This document shows, piece after piece, positions 34,912 to 44,198 of a stretch of DNA of 64,000 nucleotides (its first letter is position 1; every line of letters begins with the position of its first letter). Location of the stretch: assembly GCA_017454905.1 (NCBI GenBank), contig JAFTCB010000025.1:61390-125389 (forward strand), written 5' to 3'. Under the pieces are notes generated by a model. That model ran no database searches, was not told the origin of the DNA, and saw only the letters and a list, made by a program, of their open reading frames with translations. The stretch is from Bacteroidales bacterium. GTDB lineage: Bacteria > Bacteroidota > Bacteroidia > Bacteroidales > UBA932. The translations under genes and the position numbers were made by a program.

Positions 34912-36750
34912 CTACATCTCCTTCTGGATGGCCGAGACCAGTTCGCTCACGAGGAACGGCTGGCCCTGGATCTTGTTGAACTTACGAATGTCCCTGCCGG
35001 GGAACTTGGCCCGCAGGTAATCGGCGAACTGTCCGCTGTTCAGCTCGCAGACGAGGATCTTCTCGAAATGCGAGAAGACCTCTTCCGTATTGGCAGGCAG
35101 CGGGTTGATGTAGTCGAAATGGACATAGGAGACCTCTCCGATCTCGCGGACGGCGCTGAGGATGTGGCCATAGGTGCCGCCCCAGCCGACCACCAGCAAT
35201 TTGCCGGAGGCGGGGCCGTTCTGCATCTCGAGTGCCGGAAGGTCCCGGGCAATGCGGGCAACTTTCTCGGCACGTTCGGCGACCATCATGGCATGATTGG
35301 CCGGATCGGTGGAGAGCACGCCGGCGTGGTTCTTCTCCAGACCGCCGACACGGTGCTCGAAGCCCTTCTGGCCGGGCAGGGCCCATTTGCGGACCAGCGT
35401 TTCCGGGTCGCGCTCGAAAGGCTTGAACTTCTCGCCTTCCGCGAGGAGTCCCTGCACGAACGGCGGTTTGATCTCTGGATAATCTTTCATGGAAGGAATG
35501 CGCCAAGGCTCGGAGCCATTGCCCAGGAAGCCTTCGGAAAGCAGCAGGACGGGGGTCATGTGCTCCAGGGCGATCTTGGCCGCCTGGAACGCCGCGTCGA
35601 AGCAGTGTGCCGGGGAATGGGCGGCGACGACCGCCATCGGGCATTCGCCGTTGCGGCCGTAGAGCGCCTGGTTGAGATCGGACTGCTCCGTCTTGGTCGG
35701 AAGGCCCGTGGAAGGACCGCCGCGCTGGACATCTACGACGACGAGCGGAAGCTCGGCCATCACGGCGAGTCCCATCGCCTCGGACTTGAGGGAGAGACCG
35801 GGACCGGAAGTCGTGGTCACGGCCAGACTGCCGGCATAGGCGGCACCGATGGCCGTACAGATGCCTGCGATCTCGTCTTCCGCCTGCAGGGTCTTGGCGC
35901 CCAGGCTCTTGTGCAGGGCCAGTTCTTCCAGGATCGCCGTCGCGGGCGTGATCGGATAGGATCCGCAGAAGAGGGACAGGCCCGACTTCTCGGATGCGGC
36001 AAGCAGGCCCCAGGCCGTAGCCTGGTTGCCCGTGATATTGCGGTAGGTCCCCTTCTCCAGGTGCTCTGCGGGAGCGACCGTGTAGGTATTGGGAACCGCC
36101 TGGATGTTCGAAGCATAGTTGAAGCCGTCGTTCAGCACCTTCTTGTTGGGCTCGATCACCTCGGGGTGTTTCTTGGCGAACTTCTTCTCCAGGTAAGCGT
36201 AGATGTACTCCAGGGGGCGGTTGTAGATGTAGCACGCCATCCCGAGGGTAAACATGTTCTTGCACTTGAGGATGGCCTTGTTGTCCATCCCGCTGTCCTT
36301 GAGGCTCTCCTGAGTCAGGGTGGTGATCGGGGCGACGATCAGCGCACGGTCCTCGACACCGAGTTCGGTGAAAGGATTGTCCGTGGTGAAGCCCGCTTTT
36401 TTCATGCCGGCCTCATCGAAGGCGTCCTCATCCACGAGGATCATCGCGTGGCGCTTGCACCATTTGGCATTCGCCTTGAGGGCCGCAGGGTTCATCGCTA
36501 CGAGCAGGTCGCAGAAGTCGCCGGGCGTGGAGACTTTGCTGCTGCCGATATGGACTTGGAAACCGGACACGCCGGAAACGGTCCCATGCGGGGCGCGGAT
36601 CTCGGCCGGATAGTCCGGGAAGGTAGAAAGACCGTTGCCGTAGATGGCTGACATATCCGCAAAAAGAGATCCGGTGAGCTGCATACCGTCACCCGAATCT
36701 CCTGCGAATCTGATTACAACATCCTTGGCGTCAATGACTTTGTGTTGCAT
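34912..36750 (-). CDS. korA: 2-oxoacid:ferredoxin oxidoreductase alpha subunit with fused gamma domain
   Basis: 612 residues. N-terminal gamma domain (about 8-190) begins with VIRFAGDSGDGMQLTGSLFA and GTVSGVSGFQVHIG; then the pyrimidine-binding domain (GNQATAWGLLAASEKSGLSLF, PITPATAILEELA, and EDEIAGICTAIGAAYAGS). The fused gamma-alpha order is typical of Bacteroidales. It heads the korA-korB-gdhA run; the short 47-base gap upstream ends at the ompH terminator, and no clear promoter was found. Confidence 0.94.
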   Translation of the reverse strand: MQHKVIDAKDVVIRFAGDSGDGMQLTGSLFADMSAIYGNGLSTFPDYPAEIRAPHGTVSGVSGFQVHIGSSKVSTPGDFCDLLVAMNPAALKANAKWCKRHAMILVDEDAFDEAGMKKAGFTTDNPFTELGVEDRALIVAPITTLTQESLKDSGMDNKAILKCKNMFTLGMACYIYNRPLEYIYAYLEKKFAKKHPEVIEPNKKVLNDGFNYASNIQAVPNTYTVAPAEHLEKGTYRNITGNQATAWGLLAASEKSGLSLFCGSYPITPATAILEELALHKSLGAKTLQAEDEIAGICTAIGAAYAGSLAVTTTSGPGLSLKSEAMGLAVMAELPLVVVDVQRGGPSTGLPTKTEQSDLNQALYGRNGECPMAVVAAHSPAHCFDAAFQAAKIALEHMTPVLLLSEGFLGNGSEPWRIPSMKDYPEIKPPFVQGLLAEGEKFKPFERDPETLVRKWALPGQKGFEHRVGGLEKNHAGVLSTDPANHAMMVAERAEKVARIARDLPALEMQNGPASGKLLVVGWGGTYGHILSAVREIGEVSYVHFDYINPLPANTEEVFSHFEKILVCELNSGQFADYLRAKFPGRDIRKFNKIQGQPFLVSELVSAIQKEM

Positions 36751-36797
36751 CGCGTATGTTTAGTGTTGAATAATTATGGTTCAGGTTAGAAAGGGAA

Positions 36798-36824
36798 AGC
36801 CTCATCCCGGGTCGGGATGAGGCT
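36798..36824 (-). terminator. Terminator of the bamA-ompH operon
   Basis: Perfect 12-base arms (AGCCTCATCCCG and complement) and a 3-base loop, followed on the minus strand by a T/C-rich tail (TTTCCCTTTCT), 14 bases after the ompH stop. Confidence 0.75.
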
Positions 36825-36837
36825 GGAACTTTCCGGA

Positions 36838-37410
36838 TTACTGCTGGGCAGCTGCGGCGGCCTGCTGCTGAGCCTGGAGCTCTGCAGCCAGGGACTCAAG
36901 TGTCCTGTCGGCCGGAATATTCAATGCCTTGCGGGCGTCCGGGGTAAGGTCGAAGCTCTGGGAAGCATCGTAGTATACCAGGGAGCTGACATCGAAGACA
37001 TAGATGTATCCACCCTTCTTGGCAAGCTCCTGCACCGTTTCATTCACCTTCTGGTAAATCGGCTGCATGAGCGTCTCCTGCTGCTGCTGGAGTTCCACCT
37101 GCACGGTCTGCTGGAACTCCTGGATCCGCTGCTGGATGTCAGTCAGTTCCTTCTCCTTGCTCTGGCGGATGGCATCGGTCCAGGTGCTTCCCTTGGACTG
37201 ATAGGCAGAGAGTTTCGTATTCCACTCGTCGACCATGGCCTGATAGGTCTCCTGGGCTTCATTGCTCGCAGCGTTCATCGTCTCGCGCGCCTTGTCCATA
37301 TCCGGGCAGAGCTGGACGAGCTCGGTGGAATTCACGTGGGCAAACTTCGGCTGGGCAAAAGCAGAAACCGCAGCAAATGCCGTAACGGCGATCAAAAGGA
37401 TCTTTTTCAT
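36838..37410 (-). CDS. OmpH/Skp-like periplasmic chaperone
   Basis: 190 residues with signal peptide MKKILLIAVTAFAAVSAFAQ. It begins FAHVNSTELVQLCPDM, the OmpH start, and then forms a long coiled coil (about 40-130; Gln/Glu-rich) that would make the tentacles of the Skp trimer. It ends in a Gln/Ala run. Skp protects unfolded outer-membrane proteins; position directly after bamA is conserved in many Bacteroidota. Confidence 0.92.
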   Translation of the reverse strand: MKKILLIAVTAFAAVSAFAQPKFAHVNSTELVQLCPDMDKARETMNAASNEAQETYQAMVDEWNTKLSAYQSKGSTWTDAIRQSKEKELTDIQQRIQEFQQTVQVELQQQQETLMQPIYQKVNETVQELAKKGGYIYVFDVSSLVYYDASQSFDLTPDARKALNIPADRTLESLAAELQAQQQAAAAAQQ

Positions 37411-37441
37411 ATCAAACTGAAGAATTTAAAGTTATTATCTG

Positions 37442-40021
37442 TTAAAACTGTTGTCCGATTACGAAGTGGAACTGACTCTTCTGTCCTGCAGGACCGTCGA
37501 ATCCGTATCCCCAGTCGACACCCAGCAAGCCCACCATCGGTAAGAAGATGCGAACACCGACGCCAGCGCTGCGTTTGATCTGGAAAGGATTGAAATTCTT
37601 GATGTCGGACCAGCAGTTGCCACCCTCCGCGAACACGAGTGCAAAAATCGTGGAAGAAGGCTGCAGGATAATCGGGTAGCGGAGCTCCACGGTGAATTTG
37701 TCATACACGTTGCCGGCGTAGGCATATCCGTTGGAGTTGTAACTGGAAGGCTCATACGGGGTCAGCGAGTAGTTCTCGTAACCGCGCAGGGAGACGACTT
37801 CCGTGCCGTAGGAATAGTAGCCGGACATACCGTCGCCACCGACGAGGAAGCCCTCGAACGGGGAATAGCCCCATTTGCGGTTGTAGTAGCCGAGGTATCC
37901 GAACTGGGCGCGCGTCATCAGGACAAGGTCGCCGACCAGTTTGGTATAGTTGGCAGCGGAGAATTTCCACTTGTGGTATTCGATCCAGCGGTAACGGTCC
38001 CGGCCGCTCCAGTTGGAGTAATCCACGTCCTTCCAGCTCTTCACGGCCACCTTATTACCGTCCGCATCATAATCGAACTTGCGGAAGAGGGAGAACGGCG
38101 GAGTCAGCTGCAGGGAGAAGTTCATGTCCCAGCCGGCACGCGGGTAGATCTGCTGGTCGGTGGAGTTGCGCACCAGGTTCAGCGTGTAATTGATATTGTT
38201 GGCGACACCGTCGTCGAAGATGAAGTATCCGGCGTACCAGTTGGTCAACTTGTAGGTCTGCCAGTTGAAACCGTTGTAGAGGACGAAATAGTTGTCCGGC
38301 CACTTCAGGCGGTTACCCAGCGACGCGGAGAAACCGAAGACTTCCATCTCACGGTCGTGACTCAGGATGTTGAGGGCCAGATAGGAGTTGGTCTGGCGGG
38401 TATAGTAGGCGCTCAGGTTGAGGGCCGTCGGCTTTTTGCCGAAGAGCCAGGGTTCCGTAAAGCTGGCCGTGAGGGCGGTGTAGTAGGTACCGTTGGTCTG
38501 GAAACGGAAGGCGAGGTTCTGTGCATCTCCGAGCGGCACGGGCCGCCAGGCACCTTTCTCGAACATCCGGTGCGTGGAGAAGTTGTTGAAGGCCACACCG
38601 ACCGTGGCCACGAAGGTCCGGCCGCCCCAGCCGCCGGAGACCTCCAGCTGGGAGGACGGCTTCTCGGTCACATTGTAGACCAGGTCCACGGTATTGTCCA
38701 ACTGGTTGGGGATGATCGAATATCCGCCTTCCTTCATGATCGCTTCCGGATCGAACTGACCCAGCGAGGCGATTTCGCGGATGGACCGCTCGAAATCGGT
38801 CTGGCTGAACAGGTAGCCCGGACGGGTGAAGAGCTGGCGGCGGACCACCTTCTCATTGGTCAGGTCGTTGCCGTTGATGATGATGTTGTTGAGCGTAGCC
38901 TGCTTGCCTTCGGAGATCCGGAACTCGACATCCACGGAGTCGTTCTGGATATTGGTCTCGACCGGCGTGATGCCGAAGAACAGGAAGCCGTTGTCGCGGT
39001 ACAATTTGGTGATGTCCAGTTCGTTCTGCTTGCCGCCGCCATAGAGCCGTTTCTCCATGGTGACCATGTCGTAAACGTCTCCCTTGTTGATGCCGAGCAC
39101 CCTGTTGAGGTCTTCCGACGCATACACGGAATTGCCGGTCCAGGTCAGGTCGCGGAAATAGTACTTGTCGCCTTCTTCGAACACGAGATCGATCCCGAGT
39201 TTGCCGGGTTCGACATAGTAGACGGAATCGCGCACCAGGCGGGCATCCCGGTAACCGGCCTCGTTGAAGGCGCTCACCGCCAGCTTCTTGTCGTTGGCGA
39301 ATTCCTTCTCGTTGAATTTCTTGCTATGGAAGAAGTTGTAGATCTTGTTGGATTTCGTCTTCTTCATCGAGCGCGCCAGCTTGAACTCGCCCACATGCTC
39401 GTTGCCGATGAAATTGATATCCCGGATGCGCACCTTCTCGCCCTTGTCGATGGCGAAATTGACGCGGATGGCGTTCTTCACGACGGAGTCGCGCTGCACC
39501 TCGGTCTTGACGTCACAGAGCAGGAAGCCTTTCTCGGCGAAATAGCGTTTGATGATGTCCGTGGAGGTCTTTTCCACATATTCGGAGAATTCGCCGCCGC
39601 GACGCAGGTTGAGCCGCTCCTCGATATCCTTGCGTTCTCCGGACTTGACGCCGGAATAAGTCCAGCGGGACACGCGCGGACGCTCCTTGATCTTGATCCG
39701 GAACCAGACGGAATCCCGGGCCGTGCTCAGGCTGTCGATCTCCAGCGCGACATCCTCGAAGAAACGCTGCAGCCAGAGGCGGCGGACCACATTGGAGAGT
39801 TCTTCACCCGGGACGGTCACCTCCATCCCCTTGTGCAGACCGGTCTGGGAAATGATCTGCTGCTCGCCGAAATACGTATTCCCCTCGACCTTGACACCCG
39901 CGACGATATATTTCCGGGGATGGCTGTAGTCCACTTCGACATCCGTCTCCTGCGCCCGGAGCACGACCGGTGCAAGAAGCAGAGCCAGAAGGGTCAATAT
40001 CCGTCCTATTCTCATGTCCAT
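37442..40021 (-). CDS. bamA: Outer-membrane assembly factor BamA
   Basis: 859 residues from ATG 40021 (MDMRIG; an internal ATG at 40015 is also possible); the signal ends VVLRAQ. Five POTRA repeats (about 35-430; e.g. VAGVKVEGNTYFGEQQI, IRDINFIGNEHVGEF, FRDLTWTGNSVYASEDL) and an Omp85 barrel with the conserved VSLRGYENY-type (L/R)GY motif and a terminal Phe. It inserts beta-barrel proteins. It lies downstream of uppS (26-base gap) and has its own near-consensus promoter. Confidence 0.96.
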   Translation of the reverse strand: MDMRIGRILTLLALLLAPVVLRAQETDVEVDYSHPRKYIVAGVKVEGNTYFGEQQIISQTGLHKGMEVTVPGEELSNVVRRLWLQRFFEDVALEIDSLSTARDSVWFRIKIKERPRVSRWTYSGVKSGERKDIEERLNLRRGGEFSEYVEKTSTDIIKRYFAEKGFLLCDVKTEVQRDSVVKNAIRVNFAIDKGEKVRIRDINFIGNEHVGEFKLARSMKKTKSNKIYNFFHSKKFNEKEFANDKKLAVSAFNEAGYRDARLVRDSVYYVEPGKLGIDLVFEEGDKYYFRDLTWTGNSVYASEDLNRVLGINKGDVYDMVTMEKRLYGGGKQNELDITKLYRDNGFLFFGITPVETNIQNDSVDVEFRISEGKQATLNNIIINGNDLTNEKVVRRQLFTRPGYLFSQTDFERSIREIASLGQFDPEAIMKEGGYSIIPNQLDNTVDLVYNVTEKPSSQLEVSGGWGGRTFVATVGVAFNNFSTHRMFEKGAWRPVPLGDAQNLAFRFQTNGTYYTALTASFTEPWLFGKKPTALNLSAYYTRQTNSYLALNILSHDREMEVFGFSASLGNRLKWPDNYFVLYNGFNWQTYKLTNWYAGYFIFDDGVANNINYTLNLVRNSTDQQIYPRAGWDMNFSLQLTPPFSLFRKFDYDADGNKVAVKSWKDVDYSNWSGRDRYRWIEYHKWKFSAANYTKLVGDLVLMTRAQFGYLGYYNRKWGYSPFEGFLVGGDGMSGYYSYGTEVVSLRGYENYSLTPYEPSSYNSNGYAYAGNVYDKFTVELRYPIILQPSSTIFALVFAEGGNCWSDIKNFNPFQIKRSAGVGVRIFLPMVGLLGVDWGYGFDGPAGQKSQFHFVIGQQF

Positions 40022-40033
40022 TCGATAAATGTG

Positions 40034-40065
40034 CAAATATACCCAATTATTTGATTTTTCCGAAA
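40034..40065 (-). promoter_or_regulatory. Promoter of bamA
   Basis: On the minus strand TTTC (one mismatch to TTTG), 20 bases, TATATTTG; the box ends 13 bases before the bamA ATG. It overlaps the 3' end of uppS. Confidence 0.55.
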
Positions 40066-40754
40066 CGTCTGTCGCGGGAAGCATATTCTTCCAGGGCCGC
40101 CAGGAAAGCTTCTTCCCGGAAATCAGGCCACAGGGTCTCGGTAAATACAAATTCGGTGTATGCTGTCTGCCAAAGCAAATAATTACTTATTCTCTTTTCT
40201 CCCGAAGTGCGGATCAGCAAATCCGGATCCGGGATGCCTGCGGTCACCAGATGCCGGCTCAAATCCTCCGGCCTGACCTGGCGCCCGGGATTGTTCATCA
40301 AATCGTGTGCCATCTTTTCCGCAGCCTGCAGAATATCCCACTGTCCGCTGTAACTCAGGAAGAGGATCATCGTGAGCCCCTTGTTGCCGGCCGTCGTTGC
40401 CATGGCCCTGTCGATATCGGCATTGATCTCGTCGGAAAGCCGGGCACGGTTGCCAAGCACGATGAAACGGACATCGTATTTGCGGAATGTCTCGAGCTCG
40501 CGGACCATCGCGCGTCCCATCAGGTCCATCAGGCCGTGCACCTCATCTTCCGGCCGTCCCCAGTTCTCTTCGGAGAAAGCGAAGAAGGAGACATAGGGAA
40601 TCTTCCATTTGACCGCGGCGCCCATGACGGCGCGGACGCTGTTGACCCCTTCGAAATGCCCCTGGATTCTCTCTTTTCCCCTTTCCTTGGCCCAGCGGCC
40701 GTTGCCGTCCATGATGATGGAGACGTGCTGCGGTAATTTAGTCGGTACTTGCAT
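40047..40754 (-). CDS. uppS: Isoprenyl (undecaprenyl) diphosphate synthase
   Basis: 235 residues from ATG 40754, starting MQVPTKLPQHVSIIMDGNGRWA, which holds the catalytic Asp (residue 16). Also seen are VSFFAFSEENWGRP, ILFLSYSGQWDI and PDPDLLIRTSGEKRISNYLLWQ, all conserved. It produces the lipid carrier for cell-wall and surface glycans. The nadK stop is 4 bases upstream; the upstream frame is open inside nadK but not needed. Confidence 0.97.
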   Translation of the reverse strand: MQVPTKLPQHVSIIMDGNGRWAKERGKERIQGHFEGVNSVRAVMGAAVKWKIPYVSFFAFSEENWGRPEDEVHGLMDLMGRAMVRELETFRKYDVRFIVLGNRARLSDEINADIDRAMATTAGNKGLTMILFLSYSGQWDILQAAEKMAHDLMNNPGRQVRPEDLSRHLVTAGIPDPDLLIRTSGEKRISNYLLWQTAYTEFVFTETLWPDFREEAFLAALEEYASRDRRFGKIK

Positions 40755-40758
40755 GTTG

Positions 40759-41583
40759 TTACTCGGAGTCGCTGCCGTTCCGGACATCCTCGCCCCAAAG
40801 CAGGCGGGAGCGCAGCGCATTGATGAAATTGGAATGGCCGGGACGCACGCGCTTCAGGCGCGCAGGCGCGGCACACACTTCGATCCGGCAGTTCACCGGA
40901 ACCGTGTAATTGCGGTTGTCCATCGTGAGCACCGCCCGGTCCTCGCGGGAGCGGAGGGTGATCTTCAGACGGGAACTTTCCGGCACGATCAAGGGCCGGA
41001 CGTTGAGATTGTGCGGAGAGATCGGGGCGACGATGAACACCTTCGTCTCAGGCAGGCAGATCGGTCCGCCCACGCTCAGGGAATAGGCCGTAGAGCCGGA
41101 ACTCGTTGCGACCAGCAGCCCGTCCGCCCAATAGGTCGGCAGGGCGGCGCCGTCCACTTCTACGTCCACGCCGAGCATCGAGGCGCCCACCCGGGACACA
41201 CTCATCTCATTGAGGGCGAAGGACCGTGCCTCTCCGGCCGGAAGCGCATCGCAGCAGACCTGCAGCAACTCCCGCTCCTCCACACTATAATCGCCGCTAC
41301 GGAAAGCCTCCAGGATGGCGTCCGGATCACTTTCGGACAAGAAACCGAGACGCCCGAAATTGACCCCCAGCACCGGCACGCCGGCCGGCACGGCGAGGCT
41401 GGCGGCGGACAGGAAGGTCCCGTCGCCCCCCAGGCTGAGCAGCACATCCGTACCCGGCTGGAAATCAGAAGGCTGTCCGACAGGATACAAGACATGTCCG
41501 GCAGCACGGAAACGGTCCAGCAGCGCTTCCACGCGGGAATCGCTCTTGAGCCGTACCTTCTTGATATAATAGGCCAATTTCAT
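40759..41583 (-). CDS. nadK: NAD kinase
   Basis: 274 residues from ATG 41583. The GGDGTFL motif (52-58) and the NE/D motif (LNEMSVSR) are present, and SSGSTAYSLSVGGPI closes the nucleotide site. It makes NADP. The gene heads the nadK-uppS-bamA-ompH run; a -7 box lies 9 bases upstream of its start. Its divergent neighbour is pdxJ, so cofactor genes share a short promoter region. Confidence 0.97.
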   Translation of the reverse strand: MKLAYYIKKVRLKSDSRVEALLDRFRAAGHVLYPVGQPSDFQPGTDVLLSLGGDGTFLSAASLAVPAGVPVLGVNFGRLGFLSESDPDAILEAFRSGDYSVEERELLQVCCDALPAGEARSFALNEMSVSRVGASMLGVDVEVDGAALPTYWADGLLVATSSGSTAYSLSVGGPICLPETKVFIVAPISPHNLNVRPLIVPESSRLKITLRSREDRAVLTMDNRNYTVPVNCRIEVCAAPARLKRVRPGHSNFINALRSRLLWGEDVRNGSDSE

Positions 41584-41592
41584 TTCGGACCT

Positions 41593-41641
41593 CAAATTTA
41601 GCACTTAATTTACAATAATTGTATAGAAATGCTTACTTTTG
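41593..41641. promoter_or_regulatory. Divergent -7 boxes for nadK and pdxJ
   Basis: TAAATTTG on the minus strand (41593-41600), 9 bases before nadK; TACTTTTG on the plus strand (41634-41641), 23 bases before pdxJ. Neither has a clear -33 TTTG. The region between is strongly AT-rich. Confidence 0.5.
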
Positions 41642-41664
41642 TGAGATTTTTAATCCAAATTGAA

Positions 41665-42384
41665 ATGACCCGATTAAGTGTAAATATCAATAAGATCGCC
41701 CTCCTGCGCAATGCCCGCGGAGGCAACATGCCCGACGTCCTGAAAGCCGCCCTCGACTGCGAGCGGTTCGGCGCGCAGGGGATCACGGTGCATCCCCGGC
41801 CGGACGAGCGGCACATCCGCTACAGCGACGTCCGCACCCTGCGTCCCGCCGTGCGGACGGAGTTCAACATCGAAGGCAATCCGACCGGCAGTTTCACCGC
41901 CCTGGTCTGCGAAGTGGTCCCCGACCAGGTCACGCTGGTACCCGACGCCCCGGATGCGCTGACTTCCAACGCCGGCTGGGACACCATCCGCAACCACTCC
42001 TTCCTGAAGCGCATCTGCAGCACATTCAAGGAGCGCGGCATCCGCACATCCATCTTCATCGATCCCGATCCCAGGATGGCGGAAGGCGCCTTCAAATGCG
42101 GCGCCGACCGGGTCGAACTCTATACGGCCGGCTATGCCGCGGAATACGCACGGGACCGGGAGGCGGCCATCGCCCCCTATCTGGAGACCGCCAAGGCGGT
42201 CCGGGACCTGGGGCTCGGACTCAATGCCGGGCACGACCTGTCCCTGGAGAATCTGGCCTGGTTCATCCGCACCATCCCCTGGACCGACGAGGTCAGCATC
42301 GGACACGCCCTGATCTGCGACGCCCTGTATCTGGGCCTGGAAACAACTATCCGGGAATATTTATCGCAGATTCAGAATTTTTAA
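41665..42384 (+). CDS. pdxJ: Pyridoxine 5'-phosphate synthase
   Basis: 239 residues from ATG 41665 ([20 protein letters not shown]). Typical PdxJ features are [26 protein letters not shown] and a C-terminal [14 protein letters not shown] with [11 protein letters not shown]. It condenses 1-deoxyxylulose 5-phosphate with an aminoketone phosphate to form vitamin B6. The start at 41665 matches the usual N-terminus; an upstream in-frame ATG at 41629 would lie within the promoter. Confidence 0.97.
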   Translation: MTRLSVNINKIALLRNARGGNMPDVLKAALDCERFGAQGITVHPRPDERHIRYSDVRTLRPAVRTEFNIEGNPTGSFTALVCEVVPDQVTLVPDAPDALTSNAGWDTIRNHSFLKRICSTFKERGIRTSIFIDPDPRMAEGAFKCGADRVELYTAGYAAEYARDREAAIAPYLETAKAVRDLGLGLNAGHDLSLENLAWFIRTIPWTDEVSIGHALICDALYLGLETTIREYLSQIQNF

Positions 42385-42385
42385 C

Positions 42386-42393
42386 TACTTTTG
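42386..42393 (+). promoter_or_regulatory. -7 box for the second OmpH-like gene
   Basis: TACTTTTG lies directly after the pdxJ stop and 36 bases before the ATG at 42430. No clear -33 TTTG at the correct distance. Confidence 0.45.
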
Positions 42394-42429
42394 CATTTCC
42401 CTACGGAAAATAAGTAACTACAAATAGAA

Positions 42430-43062
42430 ATGAAGAAATTACCGCTTATCCTCAGCATCATCGCCCTCGCCGGCGTGATCGCCCTGGCCATCGTCGACCT
42501 CACCAAAGGCAGCAGCAAGAAGCCGGCCCCCGTCCAGACTGAGACCAGCGCCCAGCAGGGTGCCATCGTTTATTTCAACCTGGACCGCGTCCTGGCCGAG
42601 TATGACATGGCCAACGACCTCCGCAGCGTCTTCGAGACCAAGGCCAACAGCATCAACCAGGAAGTCCAGCGCCGTGTCAACAAGTTCCAGAAGGACGCCA
42701 ATGCTTTCCAGGACAAGATCAACAAGGGCCTTCTGACCCAGTCCACCGCCCAGGTCCAGGGCCAGAAACTGCAGGAGCAGCAGGCCAACGTGGAGAACTA
42801 CGCCAACCAGAAGCAGCAGGAAATCCTGGAAGAGCAGCAGGTGATGCTGAACCAGATCTACGATGCCATCAAGACTTATGTGGACAGCTACAATGAGACC
42901 CAGGGCTATGCGATGATCATCGCCACCGGCTCCTCCGCCATCATTTCCGGCGACATCTTCCCGAACCCGGTCGTCACCGGCGCCGCCGAACTTGATATCA
43001 CCGACGCCTTGATCGAAGGCCTCAACGCCGCCTACATCAAGGAAAAAGGCAAAACGGAATAA
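42430..43062 (+). CDS. Second OmpH/Skp-like protein, membrane-anchored
   Basis: 210 residues. A hydrophobic helix (about 5-24) with no obvious cleavage site suggests an inner-membrane anchor; after a flexible linker the OmpH start is IVYFNLDRVLAEYDMAN followed by a Gln-rich coiled coil (about 65-150) and a compact C-terminal part. It differs from the ompH at 36838. It is probably a periplasmic chaperone paralogue. Confidence 0.88.
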   Translation: MKKLPLILSIIALAGVIALAIVDLTKGSSKKPAPVQTETSAQQGAIVYFNLDRVLAEYDMANDLRSVFETKANSINQEVQRRVNKFQKDANAFQDKINKGLLTQSTAQVQGQKLQEQQANVENYANQKQQEILEEQQVMLNQIYDAIKTYVDSYNETQGYAMIIATGSSAIISGDIFPNPVVTGAAELDITDALIEGLNAAYIKEKGKTE

Positions 43063-43065
43063 GGA

Positions 43066-44187
43066 TTGAAGATCGCCATCCTGTCCTGCTTCCACCCTTA
43101 TCGCGGGGGGATCGCCCAGTTCAACGCCAACCTTTTTGAAGAGCTGGGCAAAGAGCACGATGTACGTGCATACAATTTCAGCAGGCAGTATCCCGATCTC
43201 CTTTTCCCGGGCAAGACCCAATACGTCACCCCCGAAGATGAAGCCGTATCCATCGAGGCAGAAGCCTTGCTGGATACGGCAAATCCTTTCTCCTGGGGCC
43301 GCACGGCCCGGGAGATCCGGAAATGGGGCCCCGATGTCCTCATCGTCCGGTACTGGATGTCCTGGTTCGCCCCCTCCCTGGGCTGGGTGGCCCGCCATGT
43401 CGGGAAGGGATGCCGGGTCGTCGGCATCCTGGACAACGTCATCCCGCACGAGCGCCATTGGTTCGATGCCCCGCTGACGCGCTGGTTCCTCCGGGGCCTT
43501 GACGGGGCGGTCACCCTCTGCGAAGAGGTCTCCCGCGACCTGCTCGCCCTCCGCCCGGACATCCCCTACGCCATCTTGCCCCATCCGATCTACACCCACT
43601 TCGGGAAGAAGCTTCCCAAAGAAGAAGCCGCCCGCATCCTCGGGCTCCAGCCCGGCCGCAAGACCCTGCTTTTCTTCGGCCTGATCCGGAAGTACAAGGG
43701 GCTGGACATTCTGCTGCAGGCGTTCGACCTGCTCGACGACAGTTACCAGCTGGTCATCGCCGGAGAGCCTTACGGCTCATTCGAACCCTACCGGAAACTC
43801 ATCGACGCGAGCCGGGACCCCGGGAGCATCCATGTATTTCCGGAGTTCATCCGGGATTCCGAAGTCAAGAACTACTTCTCGGCGGCGGACCTGACCGTTC
43901 TCCCGTACCGGAGCGCCACCCAGAGCGGGATCAGTTCCGTGTCCAACCATTTCGAAGTGCCGATGGTCGTCACGGACGTGGGCGGGCTGAAAGAGACGGT
44001 CGGAGAGCGCGGCACGGGAATTGTCTGCGATGAAGGGACTCCCGACAATGTCGCATCCGCCATCCGCCGGTATTTCGCGGATCCGCAGTTGCAGGAACAT
44101 CTGCGGGAAGGCATCCGCGCTGAAAAGGAAAGGCTCTCCTGGAGCCGTTTCAGCCATGACCTGACCGGATTTATCCAAAGATTATAA
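43066..44187 (+). CDS. Glycosyltransferase family 4 protein
   Basis: 373 residues. It begins MKIAILSCFHPYRGGIAQFN with the GG loop of GT-B enzymes; the donor-binding half has LLFFGLIRKYKGLDILLQAF, and near the C-terminus PYRSATQSGISSVSN, where the usual E-x7-E is weak. The acceptor is unknown. The start is TTG at 43066, 3 bases after the preceding stop, with AAGGA directly adjacent; no in-frame ATG fits. It forms a short run with the OmpH-like gene and the following periplasmic protein. Confidence 0.9.
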   Translation: MKIAILSCFHPYRGGIAQFNANLFEELGKEHDVRAYNFSRQYPDLLFPGKTQYVTPEDEAVSIEAEALLDTANPFSWGRTAREIRKWGPDVLIVRYWMSWFAPSLGWVARHVGKGCRVVGILDNVIPHERHWFDAPLTRWFLRGLDGAVTLCEEVSRDLLALRPDIPYAILPHPIYTHFGKKLPKEEAARILGLQPGRKTLLFFGLIRKYKGLDILLQAFDLLDDSYQLVIAGEPYGSFEPYRKLIDASRDPGSIHVFPEFIRDSEVKNYFSAADLTVLPYRSATQSGISSVSNHFEVPMVVTDVGGLKETVGERGTGIVCDEGTPDNVASAIRRYFADPQLQEHLREGIRAEKERLSWSRFSHDLTGFIQRL

Positions 44188-44198
44188 AGGAACGAACC

